Positions 27,586-36,058 are shown, counted from the first letter of the stretch. The stretch is 64,000 bases of DNA from Aerococcus kribbianus (GCF_026805545.1 NZ_JAPRFR010000001.1:744001-808000), one strand, 5' to 3'. The notes: generated from the sequence alone by a model not told the origin. Translations and numbers: made by a program.

Positions 27586-28233
27586 TTAGTGGGTGGCGCC
27601 TCCAACAGCTTTTATATCGTCTTTGTCTTGATAGTCTACAATAGCGGCAATGGCAGCCGTGATACCGGTCACCATATCATCTAGAGCCATAGATGGGGTT
27701 CCAGGTTTATCAACGACTTGTTGGGACATATAAGGGATATGCATAAAACCAGCCTTGGTATCAGGGAACTCATTGACAACAATATATAAGGTTTGGTACA
27801 TAATATGGTTACATACAAAGGTTCCTGCGGTGTTAGAAACAGAAGCTGGTAAGCCTTCTTGACGAATGGCTTCAACCATGGCTTTGACAGGAATAGAAGC
27901 AAAATAAGCTGGTGCACCATCTGCTTGAATAGCTTCATCAATGGGTTGTTTCCCATCATTATCAGGAATCCGCGCATCGTCTTGATTTATCGCTACCCGT
28001 TCCACAGTTAGGTCGTAACGACCGCCTGCTTGGCCAATATTTAAGACCGCATCCGGTTGCACTTCCCGCATTTTTTCACGAACGACATCAGCGGACTTAT
28101 GAAATACAGTGGGAATTTCTAATTTGATAATCTCGGCCCCTTTGATGGTATCCGGTAAACGTTTCACCGCTTCTAAAGCAGGGTTCTTATCTTCACCACC
28201 AAATGGATCGAATCCAGTAACTAAAATCTTCAT
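27586..28233 (-). CDS. pcp: pyroglutamyl-peptidase I
   Basis: 215 residues. The peptidase C15 triad is Glu 78 (LTVERVAIN), Cys 141 (GTFVCNH) and His 165 (FMHIPY); the N-terminus [11 protein letters not shown] is also typical. It removes N-terminal pyroglutamate from peptides in the cytoplasm. It follows the DUF969/DUF979 membrane pair, a linkage I know from other Firmicutes, which suggests transport of pyroglutamyl peptides or 5-oxoproline. ATG at 28233 has GGAGG upstream. Confidence 0.92.
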   Translation of the reverse strand: MKILVTGFDPFGGEDKNPALEAVKRLPDTIKGAEIIKLEIPTVFHKSADVVREKMREVQPDAVLNIGQAGGRYDLTVERVAINQDDARIPDNDGKQPIDEAIQADGAPAYFASIPVKAMVEAIRQEGLPASVSNTAGTFVCNHIMYQTLYIVVNEFPDTKAGFMHIPYMSQQVVDKPGTPSMALDDMVTGITAAIAAIVDYQDKDDIKAVGGATH

Positions 28234-28341
28234 CAATAAAACCTCCTATTAATAGTTGTAAGTATCTTGAAACTACTCGTGAGAGCTTACGATAGTTTCT
28301 GCTTATCTTTAGCCTTTTAGGTCAACGTTTTTACCTTAGCG

Positions 28342-28361
28342 ACTTTTGTCACATCCTGTTA
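28342..28361 (-). repeat. solo 5' end of the structured repeat
   Basis: On the minus strand CAGGATGTGACAAAAGTCG begins at the stop codon of the DUF979 gene. It matches the first 17-19 bases of class I repeat units (for example at 35534), but the rest of the unit is missing. Confidence 0.5.
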
Positions 28362-29336
28362 AAAAGCCCAGTAATACATCAACACAATGTGAACAACAAC
28401 CATGATAAGGGCAACAGGAATCTGTTGTTTGATCACTGAATAGGGACTCTTCATTTCTAGCAGAGCTGCTGGTAAGGCATTAAAGTTACCGGCCATCGGT
28501 GTCATCAGTGTTCCACAGAAGCCTGCTGTCATAGCTAACGAGGCAGCAATGGCAGGATTGGCTCCAGCTTCGATAACAAAGGGAATCCCCACACCAACAG
28601 TAATTACTGCAAAGGCAGCAAAAGCATTCCCCATAATCATGGTAAAAATTACCATTCCCAAGACATAGGCAACAACACCCCAAAAACGAGAGTCTTCTGG
28701 CATTACGGTCGTAATCATCTGTGAAATCACCTCTCCCACTCCAGCAGCAGTAAAAACAGCACCCACCGCCGCTAAAAGTTGGGGCAAAATACCAGTGGTA
28801 GAGACTTGTTGGACCATCCGATCGGATTCATCCAAACTTTCCTGGGAAGAAGGTTTAATGAGAATATAAATGGTAATAAAAGCCGCTAAAGCCCCGAATC
28901 CCAGTACAGTAGAGCTTAAGGATGGAAGCAAATAAGAGACTAACAAGGAAGTGACCCCTAATAAAATTACCGGAATAAAAATCTTATTCCCATATTTATC
29001 AGCACGCTGTTCTTGAGCTTGCTCAGAGGCAATTGGCAAATTACCGATTGCCACTTGTTTAAAGAGGGTTAATAGAGCCACAACGACTAATAAAGCACCT
29101 GTAATGGCATATGGAATATACGGGCCAATAATAAAGGTTACTCCTAAAATCCCCCAAAAAGCAGCTGTCCCTAAACGTTTAGGGTTTTCTGAGTCTTGCA
29201 TCACTTTGTAAGCAGTATAGACTAATTGTAAACCAATAATAATAAAGATAATTTCTTGAATAATAACAATGTGTTCTTCTAAAAACTGGTCTAATCCTGC
29301 CAATTGATTAGGTAAAAAATCAATAATCTGCTGCAT
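28359..29336 (-). CDS. DUF979 family membrane protein
   Basis: 325 residues, about nine hydrophobic segments. Conserved-looking stretches are GTLMTPMAGNFNALPAALLEMK near the C-terminus and EVISQMITTVMPEDSRFWGV. The family is of unknown function and almost always paired with DUF969, as here. The pair probably forms a transporter. Start codon overlaps the DUF969 stop (TAATG), so translation is coupled. Confidence 0.82.
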   Translation of the reverse strand: MQQIIDFLPNQLAGLDQFLEEHIVIIQEIIFIIIGLQLVYTAYKVMQDSENPKRLGTAAFWGILGVTFIIGPYIPYAITGALLVVVALLTLFKQVAIGNLPIASEQAQEQRADKYGNKIFIPVILLGVTSLLVSYLLPSLSSTVLGFGALAAFITIYILIKPSSQESLDESDRMVQQVSTTGILPQLLAAVGAVFTAAGVGEVISQMITTVMPEDSRFWGVVAYVLGMVIFTMIMGNAFAAFAVITVGVGIPFVIEAGANPAIAASLAMTAGFCGTLMTPMAGNFNALPAALLEMKSPYSVIKQQIPVALIMVVVHIVLMYYWAF

Positions 29337-30037
29337 TATTTGTCGCCTCCCTTATAACGCTTGGTAATTTGTTTGCTCTTGAAATAGTTATAGAGCCCAC
29401 CAACCACTAGAGAAATAATCGCAATAGGGAAGGATGCCGTTGCCAATTCTGCTGGCGAAATATTAAAGCCTTGATCAGCTAAAATACCTACCATTAGTAG
29501 CACGCCAGAAGCTCCAAGGAAAGTATTTTGTCCAAAGAAGTTTCCCCAGTTTTCATTGGCTGCAGCCAGTGATTTCAACTCATCATCCGATTGAGCATCC
29601 AGTTCTAAGTCATTAGCATTCTTTCCTGCTAATTTAGTTTTCATGGCGGCTTCTCCCATGGGATGAACAATAGGGCGAACAAATTGCGGGTGACCACCAA
29701 TTCGAATTGAGAACAAACCTGCCACCAAACGAATCAAAAGATATAAAGTATAAAATAGCCCGGTAGTCAATCCTCTAACAGATTGTATTAATTTCACCGC
29801 TTGTTGCTTTAATCCATTTGACTCGGCAATTCCTATCATAGGTAATGTTAAGAAGAAAATTGACACAATTCGGTTGGAGACAAAAGATTCTCCCAATAAG
29901 TTTAGAAATTCAAGGGGACCTATCCCCGAAACTAAGGCCGTAGCTAATCCAGCAATAACAACAGTTGCAATGGTGTCAAGCTTTAGGACAAAACCTAAAA
30001 CAATTATCAGGACACCGATTAAACGTATCCATTCCAT
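29336..30037 (-). CDS. DUF969 family membrane protein
   Basis: About 233 residues, with several membrane segments. The stretch RIGGHPQFVRPIVHPMGEAA is the conserved core. It is the first gene of the DUF969-DUF979-pcp operon and presumably one half of a two-part permease. ATG at 30037 has GGAGG upstream and makes the N-terminus a membrane helix directly. The promoter lies in the 221-bp divergent region shared with the M20 peptidase gene. Confidence 0.82.
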   Translation of the reverse strand: MEWIRLIGVLIIVLGFVLKLDTIATVVIAGLATALVSGIGPLEFLNLLGESFVSNRIVSIFFLTLPMIGIAESNGLKQQAVKLIQSVRGLTTGLFYTLYLLIRLVAGLFSIRIGGHPQFVRPIVHPMGEAAMKTKLAGKNANDLELDAQSDDELKSLAAANENWGNFFGQNTFLGASGVLLMVGILADQGFNISPAELATASFPIAIISLVVGGLYNYFKSKQITKRYKGGDK

Positions 30038-30087
30038 AGACACACCTCCATAAAAGATCATATTTAGGAAGCTAGTATAGCATATCC

Positions 30088-30148
30088 ATGAAGACGTCGT
30101 CATTTAAAAATGTAAAACTTAAACATTATTTGACGTCATATGTCATAA
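30088..30148. promoter_or_regulatory. paired GACGTC palindromes in a divergent promoter region
   Basis: ATGAAGACGTCGTCAT (30088-30103) is a near-perfect 16-bp palindrome. A second GACGTC core occurs at 30131-30136 inside TTTGACGTCATATGTCATAAA (30128-30148). The cores are 38 bp apart and lie beside a TATACT hexamer for the DUF969 operon. The pattern suggests binding of one dimeric regulator at two sites. Confidence 0.45.
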
Positions 30149-30183
30149 AACCTAACACAAAATATATAAATTGGATTATAAAT

Positions 30184-30212
30184 TTGTCTATCCAAGCTTT
30201 TTCTGTTAAAAT
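30184..30212 (+). promoter_or_regulatory. promoter of the M20-DUF5058 operon
   Basis: TTGTCT (30184-30189) and TAAAAT (30207-30212), 17-bp spacer. Confidence 0.55.
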
Positions 30213-30258
30213 TATGGCAAGCTTATGGCCATTATATTTTTGAGAGGATGAAACTCTA

Positions 30259-31404
30259 ATGGAAAAAAATAAGAAAATTCAAATTTTGCAAGATATCATA
30301 AAAATCGACTCAGTCAATGATAAAGAAACAGAAGTCGCTGAGTACTTACAAAATTTACTAGCGGAATATGCTATTGACTCCGAACTTATAGAATACGCAC
30401 CTAATCGTTCCAGCATCGTTGCTGTCTTAGAAGGAAGTCGTCCTGGTAAAACACTAGGAATTTCTGGTCACTTAGACGTAGTTGCTGCTGGTGACGAAGA
30501 TGAATGGACTTATCCTCCTTTCGCCGCTGAGATTGTCGATGGCAAACTCTACGGTCGTGGTGCTACTGATATGAAATCTGGACTGGCTGCCCTAGTCATC
30601 GCTATGATTGAAATGAAAGAAAATAACGTTGATTTTGCCGGTAAAATCAAATTACTCGGTACAGTCGGTGAAGAAGTTGGTATGTATGGCTCTAAACAAT
30701 TAGTTGATGAAGGCTATGCTGATGACCTTGATGGCTTAATTATCGGTGAACCCTCTTCAATCAAACAAATTATTTATGCACATAAGGGGTCAATCCAGTA
30801 TGAAATTATTTCCACTGGTCGTTCTGCCCATTCTTCTATGCCAGAACTAGGAATTGATGCCCTCCAACAAATGGTCGATTACATCAACATCTCAAATCCT
30901 AAATATCAAGCCTTGGAAGATTCAGCTGAACATCCAGCCCTAGGACGCACAATCAATGTCAATACGGTAATTAATGGTGGAGACCAAATTAATAGTGTCC
31001 CAGCAAAAGTCGTCTTAAAAGCCAATGCACGAATTATTCCCCAAGCCGATAATGACCAATTTGTTGCCGCCATCAATGAATCACTAGAAGAAGTCAATAA
31101 GTCTATTGAGGGAAAAGTGGAATTAAACATGCTACAAAATAATCCTCCAGTAGAAAGTGCTCAAAATAACGACTTGGTTGAATCTATCCGAAAGGCTGCT
31201 GGTAAAGATATTAAATCGATCTCAATGGCAGGAGCTACAGATGCTTCCAACTTTGGCCGAATTGACAAGGACTTTGACCTAGCCATCTTTGGTCCTGGGG
31301 AATTAGAAAGATCCCATATCGTTGATGAGTATGTTGAAATTGACGACTATTTAAACTTTATCGATATTTACCGGGCCAGCTATACTGACTATCTAAGTCA
31401 CTAG
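30259..31404 (+). CDS. M20 family metallopeptidase (ArgE/DapE type), copy 1
   Basis: 381 residues. Zinc ligands are His in GISGHLDVVAAGD (with catalytic Asp two residues on), Asp in GRGATDMKSG and the Glu pair in GTVGEEVG. A dimerisation domain lies between about 180 and 290. Members cleave amide bonds of dipeptides, N-acyl amino acids or succinyl-diaminopimelate. It heads an operon with two membrane proteins, so it probably processes what they import. It is clearly paralogous to the gene at 38928-40073. Confidence 0.85.
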   Translation: MEKNKKIQILQDIIKIDSVNDKETEVAEYLQNLLAEYAIDSELIEYAPNRSSIVAVLEGSRPGKTLGISGHLDVVAAGDEDEWTYPPFAAEIVDGKLYGRGATDMKSGLAALVIAMIEMKENNVDFAGKIKLLGTVGEEVGMYGSKQLVDEGYADDLDGLIIGEPSSIKQIIYAHKGSIQYEIISTGRSAHSSMPELGIDALQQMVDYINISNPKYQALEDSAEHPALGRTINVNTVINGGDQINSVPAKVVLKANARIIPQADNDQFVAAINESLEEVNKSIEGKVELNMLQNNPPVESAQNNDLVESIRKAAGKDIKSISMAGATDASNFGRIDKDFDLAIFGPGELERSHIVDEYVEIDDYLNFIDIYRASYTDYLSH

Positions 31405-31424
31405 GCTAGGAAGGAGAAAAACTT

Positions 31425-32147
31425 ATGGATTATAAAGTCTTAGCCAATTCAACTGTTTTATTCATTCTAATTGCACTCTGCATTACTATTGTTGCTGCTC
31501 AGGCCATTCTTTTTATTCGGATGGCATGGAAACATGGTAAAGAACTGGGTATTGAAACGAGCGACATGAAGAAAACAGTTACTAACTCTTTCTTGTTAAC
31601 TATCATGCCGTCGCTACCTATTATTGTCATGATGTTTGCCTTATCTGTTCCCCTAGGAAAATACTTCCCTTGGTTACGTCTATCGATTGTTGGTTCAGCC
31701 TCTTATGAAGGAATGGCTGCCAATATAGCTGCTCAAGCCAGTGGTCTAACTGATATTTCTGATCCTAATATGACAGCTGATATATTTGTTGTGGTTATGT
31801 TAGTTATGACGATTGGAATTATTTGGGGAATCATGTTCAATATTTTTATATTGCCTAAGTTAGATAAAAAAGCCAAATCCGCCCAACAAAATGCAAAATC
31901 TGGTAATTTAATGGGTTATCTTTCAGGTTTCTTATTTATTGCTATGTTAGCCACTCTGTCCACTCCTTATGCTGCTAATATTAATAACGTGCAAAGCATT
32001 GTGGCCTTTGTTACTGCTGGTATTACCGTCTTAATCCTCGACAAGATTGCAGAAGTCACCGAAAAATCTTTAATCAGCGACTTCTCCTTACCTGTTGCCT
32101 TAATTGTCGGTATGGCCGCTGTTATTATTCAAACTAACGTATTATAG
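31425..32147 (+). CDS. DUF5058 family membrane protein
   Basis: 240 residues with six or so membrane segments. Features I associate with DUF5058 are the N-terminal helix followed by FIRMAWKHGKELG and the segment MPSLPIIVMMFAL...FPWLRLSIVGSASYE. Function unknown. It starts 21 bp after the M20 gene with AAGGAG, and is followed after 11 bp by another membrane protein; together they look like a two-part transporter. Confidence 0.7.
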   Translation: MDYKVLANSTVLFILIALCITIVAAQAILFIRMAWKHGKELGIETSDMKKTVTNSFLLTIMPSLPIIVMMFALSVPLGKYFPWLRLSIVGSASYEGMAANIAAQASGLTDISDPNMTADIFVVVMLVMTIGIIWGIMFNIFILPKLDKKAKSAQQNAKSGNLMGYLSGFLFIAMLATLSTPYAANINNVQSIVAFVTAGITVLILDKIAEVTEKSLISDFSLPVALIVGMAAVIIQTNVL

Positions 32148-32158
32148 GAGGCGCATTT

Positions 32159-32863
32159 ATGTCAGAGAAAACAAATTATCAAACTGCTTCAGACAACTTT
32201 TACTCGAGTGTCCATCGTTTGGGTGGAACCACCTCAGTAATTGCCTTAATTGCCATGTTCACTGTCCCAATCGGAACTGCCCTTGCCTTTGGGATTGAAA
32301 TTAACTTTTGGGAATCCTTTGTGACAGCTCTAAGCTTAATCGCTATCTTTCTGCCAACTGCTGTAGCCGAAAACTTGTCTTTCTATCCTGTCTTAGGAGC
32401 TGGTGGAATGTACTTGGCTTCCATCACGGGAAATATTTTAAATATGAAATTACCTGTCGTGGTTTCTTCTCAAAAAATTGCTGGTGTTGAACCCGGCACA
32501 GAAAAAGGCGATATCATGTCTATTATCGCCATTGGAATTTCGTCATTAACAACGATTGTTATTTTAATTTTAGGTAACTTCTTAATTGGAACTTGGTTGA
32601 TTCCAATTTTGGAGAGTGACGCCTTAAAACCAGGATTTGACAACATAATCCCTGCTCTAATGGGGGCATTAACTATTCCGCAAATTGTGCGTAACTTCCG
32701 TAAATCGATCTTCCCAGTATGTTTTGCCTTAATCTTATTCCTTATCTTAGGACCAGAAAAATGGCCAAATTTCCAATCTTATATTTTAATCCTCAACATG
32801 GGAATTACGGTTGGTTTAGCTTACTGGAAATATAAACGTAGCCACAATCGTCAATATAAATAA
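32159..32863 (+). CDS. membrane protein, partner of DUF5058 protein
   Basis: 234 residues with about six membrane segments. A conserved-looking central loop reads NMKLPVVVSSQKIAGVEPG. I do not know its family by name. Position after M20 and DUF5058 genes, with an AGGAGG start and a terminator after it, makes it the last gene of a peptide-related uptake operon. The arrangement mirrors the divergent DUF969-DUF979-pcp operon. Confidence 0.65.
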   Translation: MSEKTNYQTASDNFYSSVHRLGGTTSVIALIAMFTVPIGTALAFGIEINFWESFVTALSLIAIFLPTAVAENLSFYPVLGAGGMYLASITGNILNMKLPVVVSSQKIAGVEPGTEKGDIMSIIAIGISSLTTIVILILGNFLIGTWLIPILESDALKPGFDNIIPALMGALTIPQIVRNFRKSIFPVCFALILFLILGPEKWPNFQSYILILNMGITVGLAYWKYKRSHNRQYK

Positions 32864-32873
32864 AAAAAAGTTA

Positions 32874-32905
32874 AAAAAGGCTGGGAATTTTGTCCCAGCC
32901 TTTTT
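32874..32905. terminator. bidirectional GCTGGGA-type terminator
   Basis: AAAAAGGCTGGGA and TCCCAGCCTTTTT form a perfect hairpin with A/T runs on both sides. It serves the plus-strand membrane gene and the minus-strand nitroreductase gene. Confidence 0.85.
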
Positions 32906-32940
32906 GCTTTATATAAATAACTGTCTTTAGTCCGTCTCTA

Positions 32941-32968
32941 ATTGCTTTTGCTCACATCCTGTTTAGTC
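32941..32968 (-). repeat. solo repeat end overlapping a stop codon
   Basis: On the minus strand GACTAAACAGGATGTGAGCAAAAGC matches the unit-to-unit junction of the repeat arrays (compare 35803-35827). The TAA inside GACTAA is the stop codon of the nitroreductase gene. The rest of the unit is missing. Confidence 0.55.
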
Positions 32969-33610
32969 TAATACTGAGATCAAACTTTCCGTGTCATAAC
33001 GAGCAGAATCTATTGGAGTCTCATCAGCTTTACCAATTGAGATAGCCATTATTGGGATATAACGTTGGCTATCCTTATCTAGGGCTGTCACTAAATCGGC
33101 CGCTTTGTAACCTGCCCAGGCATTAGCTTCATAGCCATGACTACGTGCCACTAATAATAGCTGCATCGCTACCATAGCCCCATCAAGGGTCGCATCTTTT
33201 TCTAGAAATTCTTGTGAGGCATTTTCATAGAGTGGAAGGAAAGTAGAAAATACTTCTTGAAGTTTTTCTTCACTGATACGTCCTTCTTGGCAATACTTTG
33301 TCCAAACTTCACGATAAACTTTATGTGAATGGGTATCCCCTAAAACAAAGACAATGGCAGAAGCTGTTTCTAATTGTGGGTAATTGAAAGGCATTGTCAC
33401 ATCTTTGAGTTTTTCCTTACCACTAGCTTGGTCCACAATGACAAAATGCCAAGACTGCAAATTACAAGCAGAAGGTGCTGAACAGGCTTGGGCAATCATT
33501 TCTTTAATTTCTTCACGGTCAATCTTAAATTCTGGGTCAAAGCGACGGACAGATTTTCGATTGAGCATTACGTCAGCAAAATCATTATTAATAAAAACTT
33601 GCTCTGACAT
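32963..33610 (-). CDS. nitroreductase family protein
   Basis: 215 residues of the FMN-dependent nitroreductase fold. The N-terminal RKSVRRFDPEF and CSAPSACNLQSWHFVIV segments contact FMN. The family reduces nitro compounds, quinones or flavins with NAD(P)H. GGAGG precedes the ATG. The stop codon lies in DNA matching the intergenic repeat, so the last residue or two may be repeat-derived. Confidence 0.85.
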   Translation of the reverse strand: MSEQVFINNDFADVMLNRKSVRRFDPEFKIDREEIKEMIAQACSAPSACNLQSWHFVIVDQASGKEKLKDVTMPFNYPQLETASAIVFVLGDTHSHKVYREVWTKYCQEGRISEEKLQEVFSTFLPLYENASQEFLEKDATLDGAMVAMQLLLVARSHGYEANAWAGYKAADLVTALDKDSQRYIPIMAISIGKADETPIDSARYDTESLISVLD

Positions 33611-33644
33611 TGGACTTCCTCCTCTATATAGCTAAGGCTATTTA

Positions 33645-34442
33645 TTAATCGTTTTCCTCTTTAATAGCTTGATAATCAGCAGCTAATGCAGCCTGTACTG
33701 CGGGACGTTGGTTAATTTTTTTGGCCCATGCTTGTAAATTCTTATATTGGTCAACGGCTAAGAAAACATCAGAGCCTTCATATAATTCACCCAAGGCTAA
33801 ACGTCCATACCACGGCCAAATCATCATGTCAGCAATACTGTAATCAGAGCCAGCGATATAGTCGCGGTCAGCTAAGATTTTATCTAAGAGATCCAATTGC
33901 CGTTTAGTTTCCATTGTAAAACGATCAATAGGATATTTCATTGCTTCTGGCGCATAATTAAAGAAATGGCCAAATCCACCACCGACATAAGGGCCAGCTC
34001 CTGTTTGCCAAAATACCCAATTTAGTACTTCCGCACGGCTATGGTTATCTTCAGGCAAGAAGTAATGAAATTTTTCAGCTAAATATAGCAATATTGATCC
34101 TGACTCGAATAAGTTTAAGGCCGGGTTTTGGCTACGGTCTACCATAGCAGGAATTTTAGAGTTTGGATTGATCGCCACAAAATCAGACCCAAACTGATCT
34201 CCGTCACCGATGTTAATTTTGTAGAGGTCATAATCGGCTTCCTCTACTCCGGCGGCTAATAATTCCTCTAGCATCACTGTCACCTTGATGCCATTAGGCG
34301 TTCCTAATGAATACACCTGCAAGTCAGCGTCGCCTACCGGTAAGTCTTGATCAAAACGCGAACCTGCATCAGGGCGGTTGCCTGATTTACTCTCTTTTTC
34401 ATCGTCCCAGTGCCAAACTTTCGGTAATTCATAACTTGTCAT
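33645..34442 (-). CDS. yghU: glutathione S-transferase family protein, YghU type
   Basis: 265 residues. The N-terminal VWHWDD...NRPDAGSRFDQDLPVGD leads into the thioredoxin-like domain (LQVYSLGTPNGIKVTVMLEELL), as in E. coli YghU, a disulfide-bond oxidoreductase that uses glutathione. The C-terminal helical domain has IAGSDYSIADMMIWPW, the N-capping motif. It is 34 bp upstream of the nitroreductase gene in the same direction, probably a redox-stress operon. Confidence 0.83.
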   Translation of the reverse strand: MTSYELPKVWHWDDEKESKSGNRPDAGSRFDQDLPVGDADLQVYSLGTPNGIKVTVMLEELLAAGVEEADYDLYKINIGDGDQFGSDFVAINPNSKIPAMVDRSQNPALNLFESGSILLYLAEKFHYFLPEDNHSRAEVLNWVFWQTGAGPYVGGGFGHFFNYAPEAMKYPIDRFTMETKRQLDLLDKILADRDYIAGSDYSIADMMIWPWYGRLALGELYEGSDVFLAVDQYKNLQAWAKKINQRPAVQAALAADYQAIKEEND

Positions 34443-34531
34443 TTCAACACTCTCCTTTTTCTTTTATTAAGTCCATCATACTATGTTTTCCCCATGAATA
34501 CTAAGATTTCAACCGCTTTCCGCTTCCCTCT

Positions 34532-34559
34532 TTGCTTCTTGAAAAGTTTGCTATATAAT
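34532..34559 (+). promoter_or_regulatory. promoter for a predicted leaderless transcript
   Basis: TTGCTT (34532-34537), 16-bp spacer, consensus TATAAT (34554-34559). Only six bases separate the -10 box from the ATG at 34566, which would put the transcription start at the A of ATG. Confidence 0.55.
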
Positions 34560-34565
34560 AACCCT

Positions 34566-35528
34566 ATGAAAAAGATTATTATTTTACCACCCTTCATTTC
34601 TCCTCTAGCCCCCGATTTAATTGCTAAAGTTGAAAAAGCTAGCGGAGATTATGACGTTGTGGATTATACCCAAACTGATTACACTGTCGATGACCTACGC
34701 TCAGCAGAAATTATCTTTGGTTGGTCAAGCAAGGTAGAGGAGGCCTTGGGACAAGAAAACCAGATCAAATGGATTCAAGTCTGGATGGCTGGTATTGATC
34801 AATTGCCTTTAGATAAAATTGCTGAAAACGGGACCTATTTAACAACGGCAAGCGGCGCTAATGCCACTATTATTGCCCAACAAATTATGGCTATGATGTT
34901 AATACAAGCTCGGCGTTTCGATCAAAAAATTGCTAATCAATCCCAACATGTTTGGGAATTCCCAGAAGGCATGACAGAAATTACCAACAAAAAAGTGCTG
35001 TTATTGGGAACCGGTAATATTGGTCGCGTTTTGACTAAATACTTAACAGGTTTTGATATGACAGTCATTGGAGTCAATACCACTGGCCACGATGTTGATT
35101 TCTTGTCAGAAACACATGCCATTGCAGACTATCTGGATATCGTTGATGAGGTAGACTATCTTGTCAATGCTCTCCCATTAACGGAAGCAACCAGAAACTT
35201 GATTGATGCTGATTGCTTCTTAGCCATGTCAGAAGACGCCTTCTATATCAACTTCGGTCGCGGTAAAACAACTGACCAAGATGCCCTAGTACAAGCTTTA
35301 CAAGATGGAGAAATTGCCGGAGCGATGTTAGATGTTTTTGCTGACGAACCATTAGATCCTAAAAATCCATTATGGGACATGGACAATGTTATCATCTCCC
35401 CTCATTCAGCTGGACAATCCGACTACTATAACCCACGTGTCATCGATATATTCCTAGAAAACTTCCAAGAATATACAAAAAACGGCCAAGTCAACCGCAA
35501 CTGTGTCGACTACAATAAAGGGTATTAG
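34566..35528 (+). CDS. D-isomer-specific 2-hydroxyacid dehydrogenase
   Basis: 320 residues. The NAD-binding motif is LLGTGNIGRVL near residue 145. The catalytic Arg is in NFGRGKTTD, the Glu in DVFADEPLD and the His in ISPHSAGQ. It reduces 2-ketoacids to D-2-hydroxyacids or acts in reverse; the exact substrate is open. The start is at MKKIIILPPF. No Shine-Dalgarno site is seen, and a -10 box is very close, so translation may be leaderless. A longer frame from 34494 also lacks a ribosome binding site and adds a non-conserved extension. Confidence 0.82.
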   Translation: MKKIIILPPFISPLAPDLIAKVEKASGDYDVVDYTQTDYTVDDLRSAEIIFGWSSKVEEALGQENQIKWIQVWMAGIDQLPLDKIAENGTYLTTASGANATIIAQQIMAMMLIQARRFDQKIANQSQHVWEFPEGMTEITNKKVLLLGTGNIGRVLTKYLTGFDMTVIGVNTTGHDVDFLSETHAIADYLDIVDEVDYLVNALPLTEATRNLIDADCFLAMSEDAFYINFGRGKTTDQDALVQALQDGEIAGAMLDVFADEPLDPKNPLWDMDNVIISPHSAGQSDYYNPRVIDIFLENFQEYTKNGQVNRNCVDYNKGY

Positions 35529-35533
35529 GATAG

Positions 35534-35950
35534 GGTGTGACAAAAGTCGTTTAGAACAGAAGTCTTGGACCAAAACGCGATAGGTGGCTAACGGCCATCT
35601 GAGAGATTTTGGGAAAGGCAGTCTGTTCTGACTTTTGGAGCCCGACTAAATAGGATGAGATGAAAAGCGATAACTCTGAGCTCTTGGAAATTAGGATGAG
35701 ATGAAAAGCGGGAGGACTGAAGCCTTGGACCAAAAGACTGCAGATAGCAACTAGCTATCAAGGACTTTTGGGAAACGCAGTCTGTTCTGACTTTTGGAAC
35801 CCGACTAAACAGGATGTGAGCAAAAGCGGTAAGAGCGAGAGATTTGAGCCAATAGGCAAAAGATACGAACTTAAATCTTTTAGCCTATTGGACAAATATC
35901 CGAAGCTCTTGCTTTTGCGATCTCAACTAAAGGATACGATGAAAACTAGG
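35534..35950 (+). repeat. structured intergenic repeat, array 2 (three full units, one mini-unit, one truncated)
   Basis: Units join head to tail: 35534-35651 (class I), 35653-35692 (41-base mini-unit), 35693-35810 (class II), 35811-35930 (class V), then a broken copy to about 35950. Class I pairs AAAAGTC with GACTTTT and AGAACAGA with TCTGTTCT. Class V pairs GCAAAAGC with GCTTTTGC, AAGAGC with GCTCTT, and has an inner stem CCAATAGGC/GCCTATTGG. Each unit starts GGATGNGA (or GGGTGTGA) and ends near CCGACTAAA or CAACTAAA. It begins 5 bp after the dehydrogenase stop codon and fills most of the 530-bp gap. No protein is supported here. Confidence 0.88.
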
Positions 35951-36000
35951 TGTTCAGCCCTAAAACCATATCCTCAATCTGATTTTTCTTATGATGAACA

Positions 36001-36029
36001 ATGAAGCTGGGAGTCAATCCCAGCTTCAT
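36001..36029 (+). terminator. GCTGGGA-type hairpin at the end of array 2
   Basis: ATGAAGCTGGGA and TCCCAGCTTCAT pair around GTCAA, 50 bp beyond the array. A T-rich stretch follows after ten bases. Confidence 0.6.
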
Positions 36030-36058
36030 TACTGTGTTTAATTTTGATGGAGACAATT

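Noticed and set aside
28318-28358. A full structured repeat unit after DUF979
   Set aside because: Only the first 17-19 bases match; the remaining stems and the CCCGACTAAA end are absent, so it is listed only as a solo end.
35534-35950. Classical MITE with terminal inverted repeats
   Set aside because: The two ends (GGATGAGATG and CCCGACTAAA) are not complementary and no target duplications are visible.
35768-36004. Open frame of 78 codons on the plus strand in array 2
   Set aside because: It crosses several repeat units; similar peptide pieces appear in array 3 only because the DNA repeats (61125-61403). No ribosome binding site.
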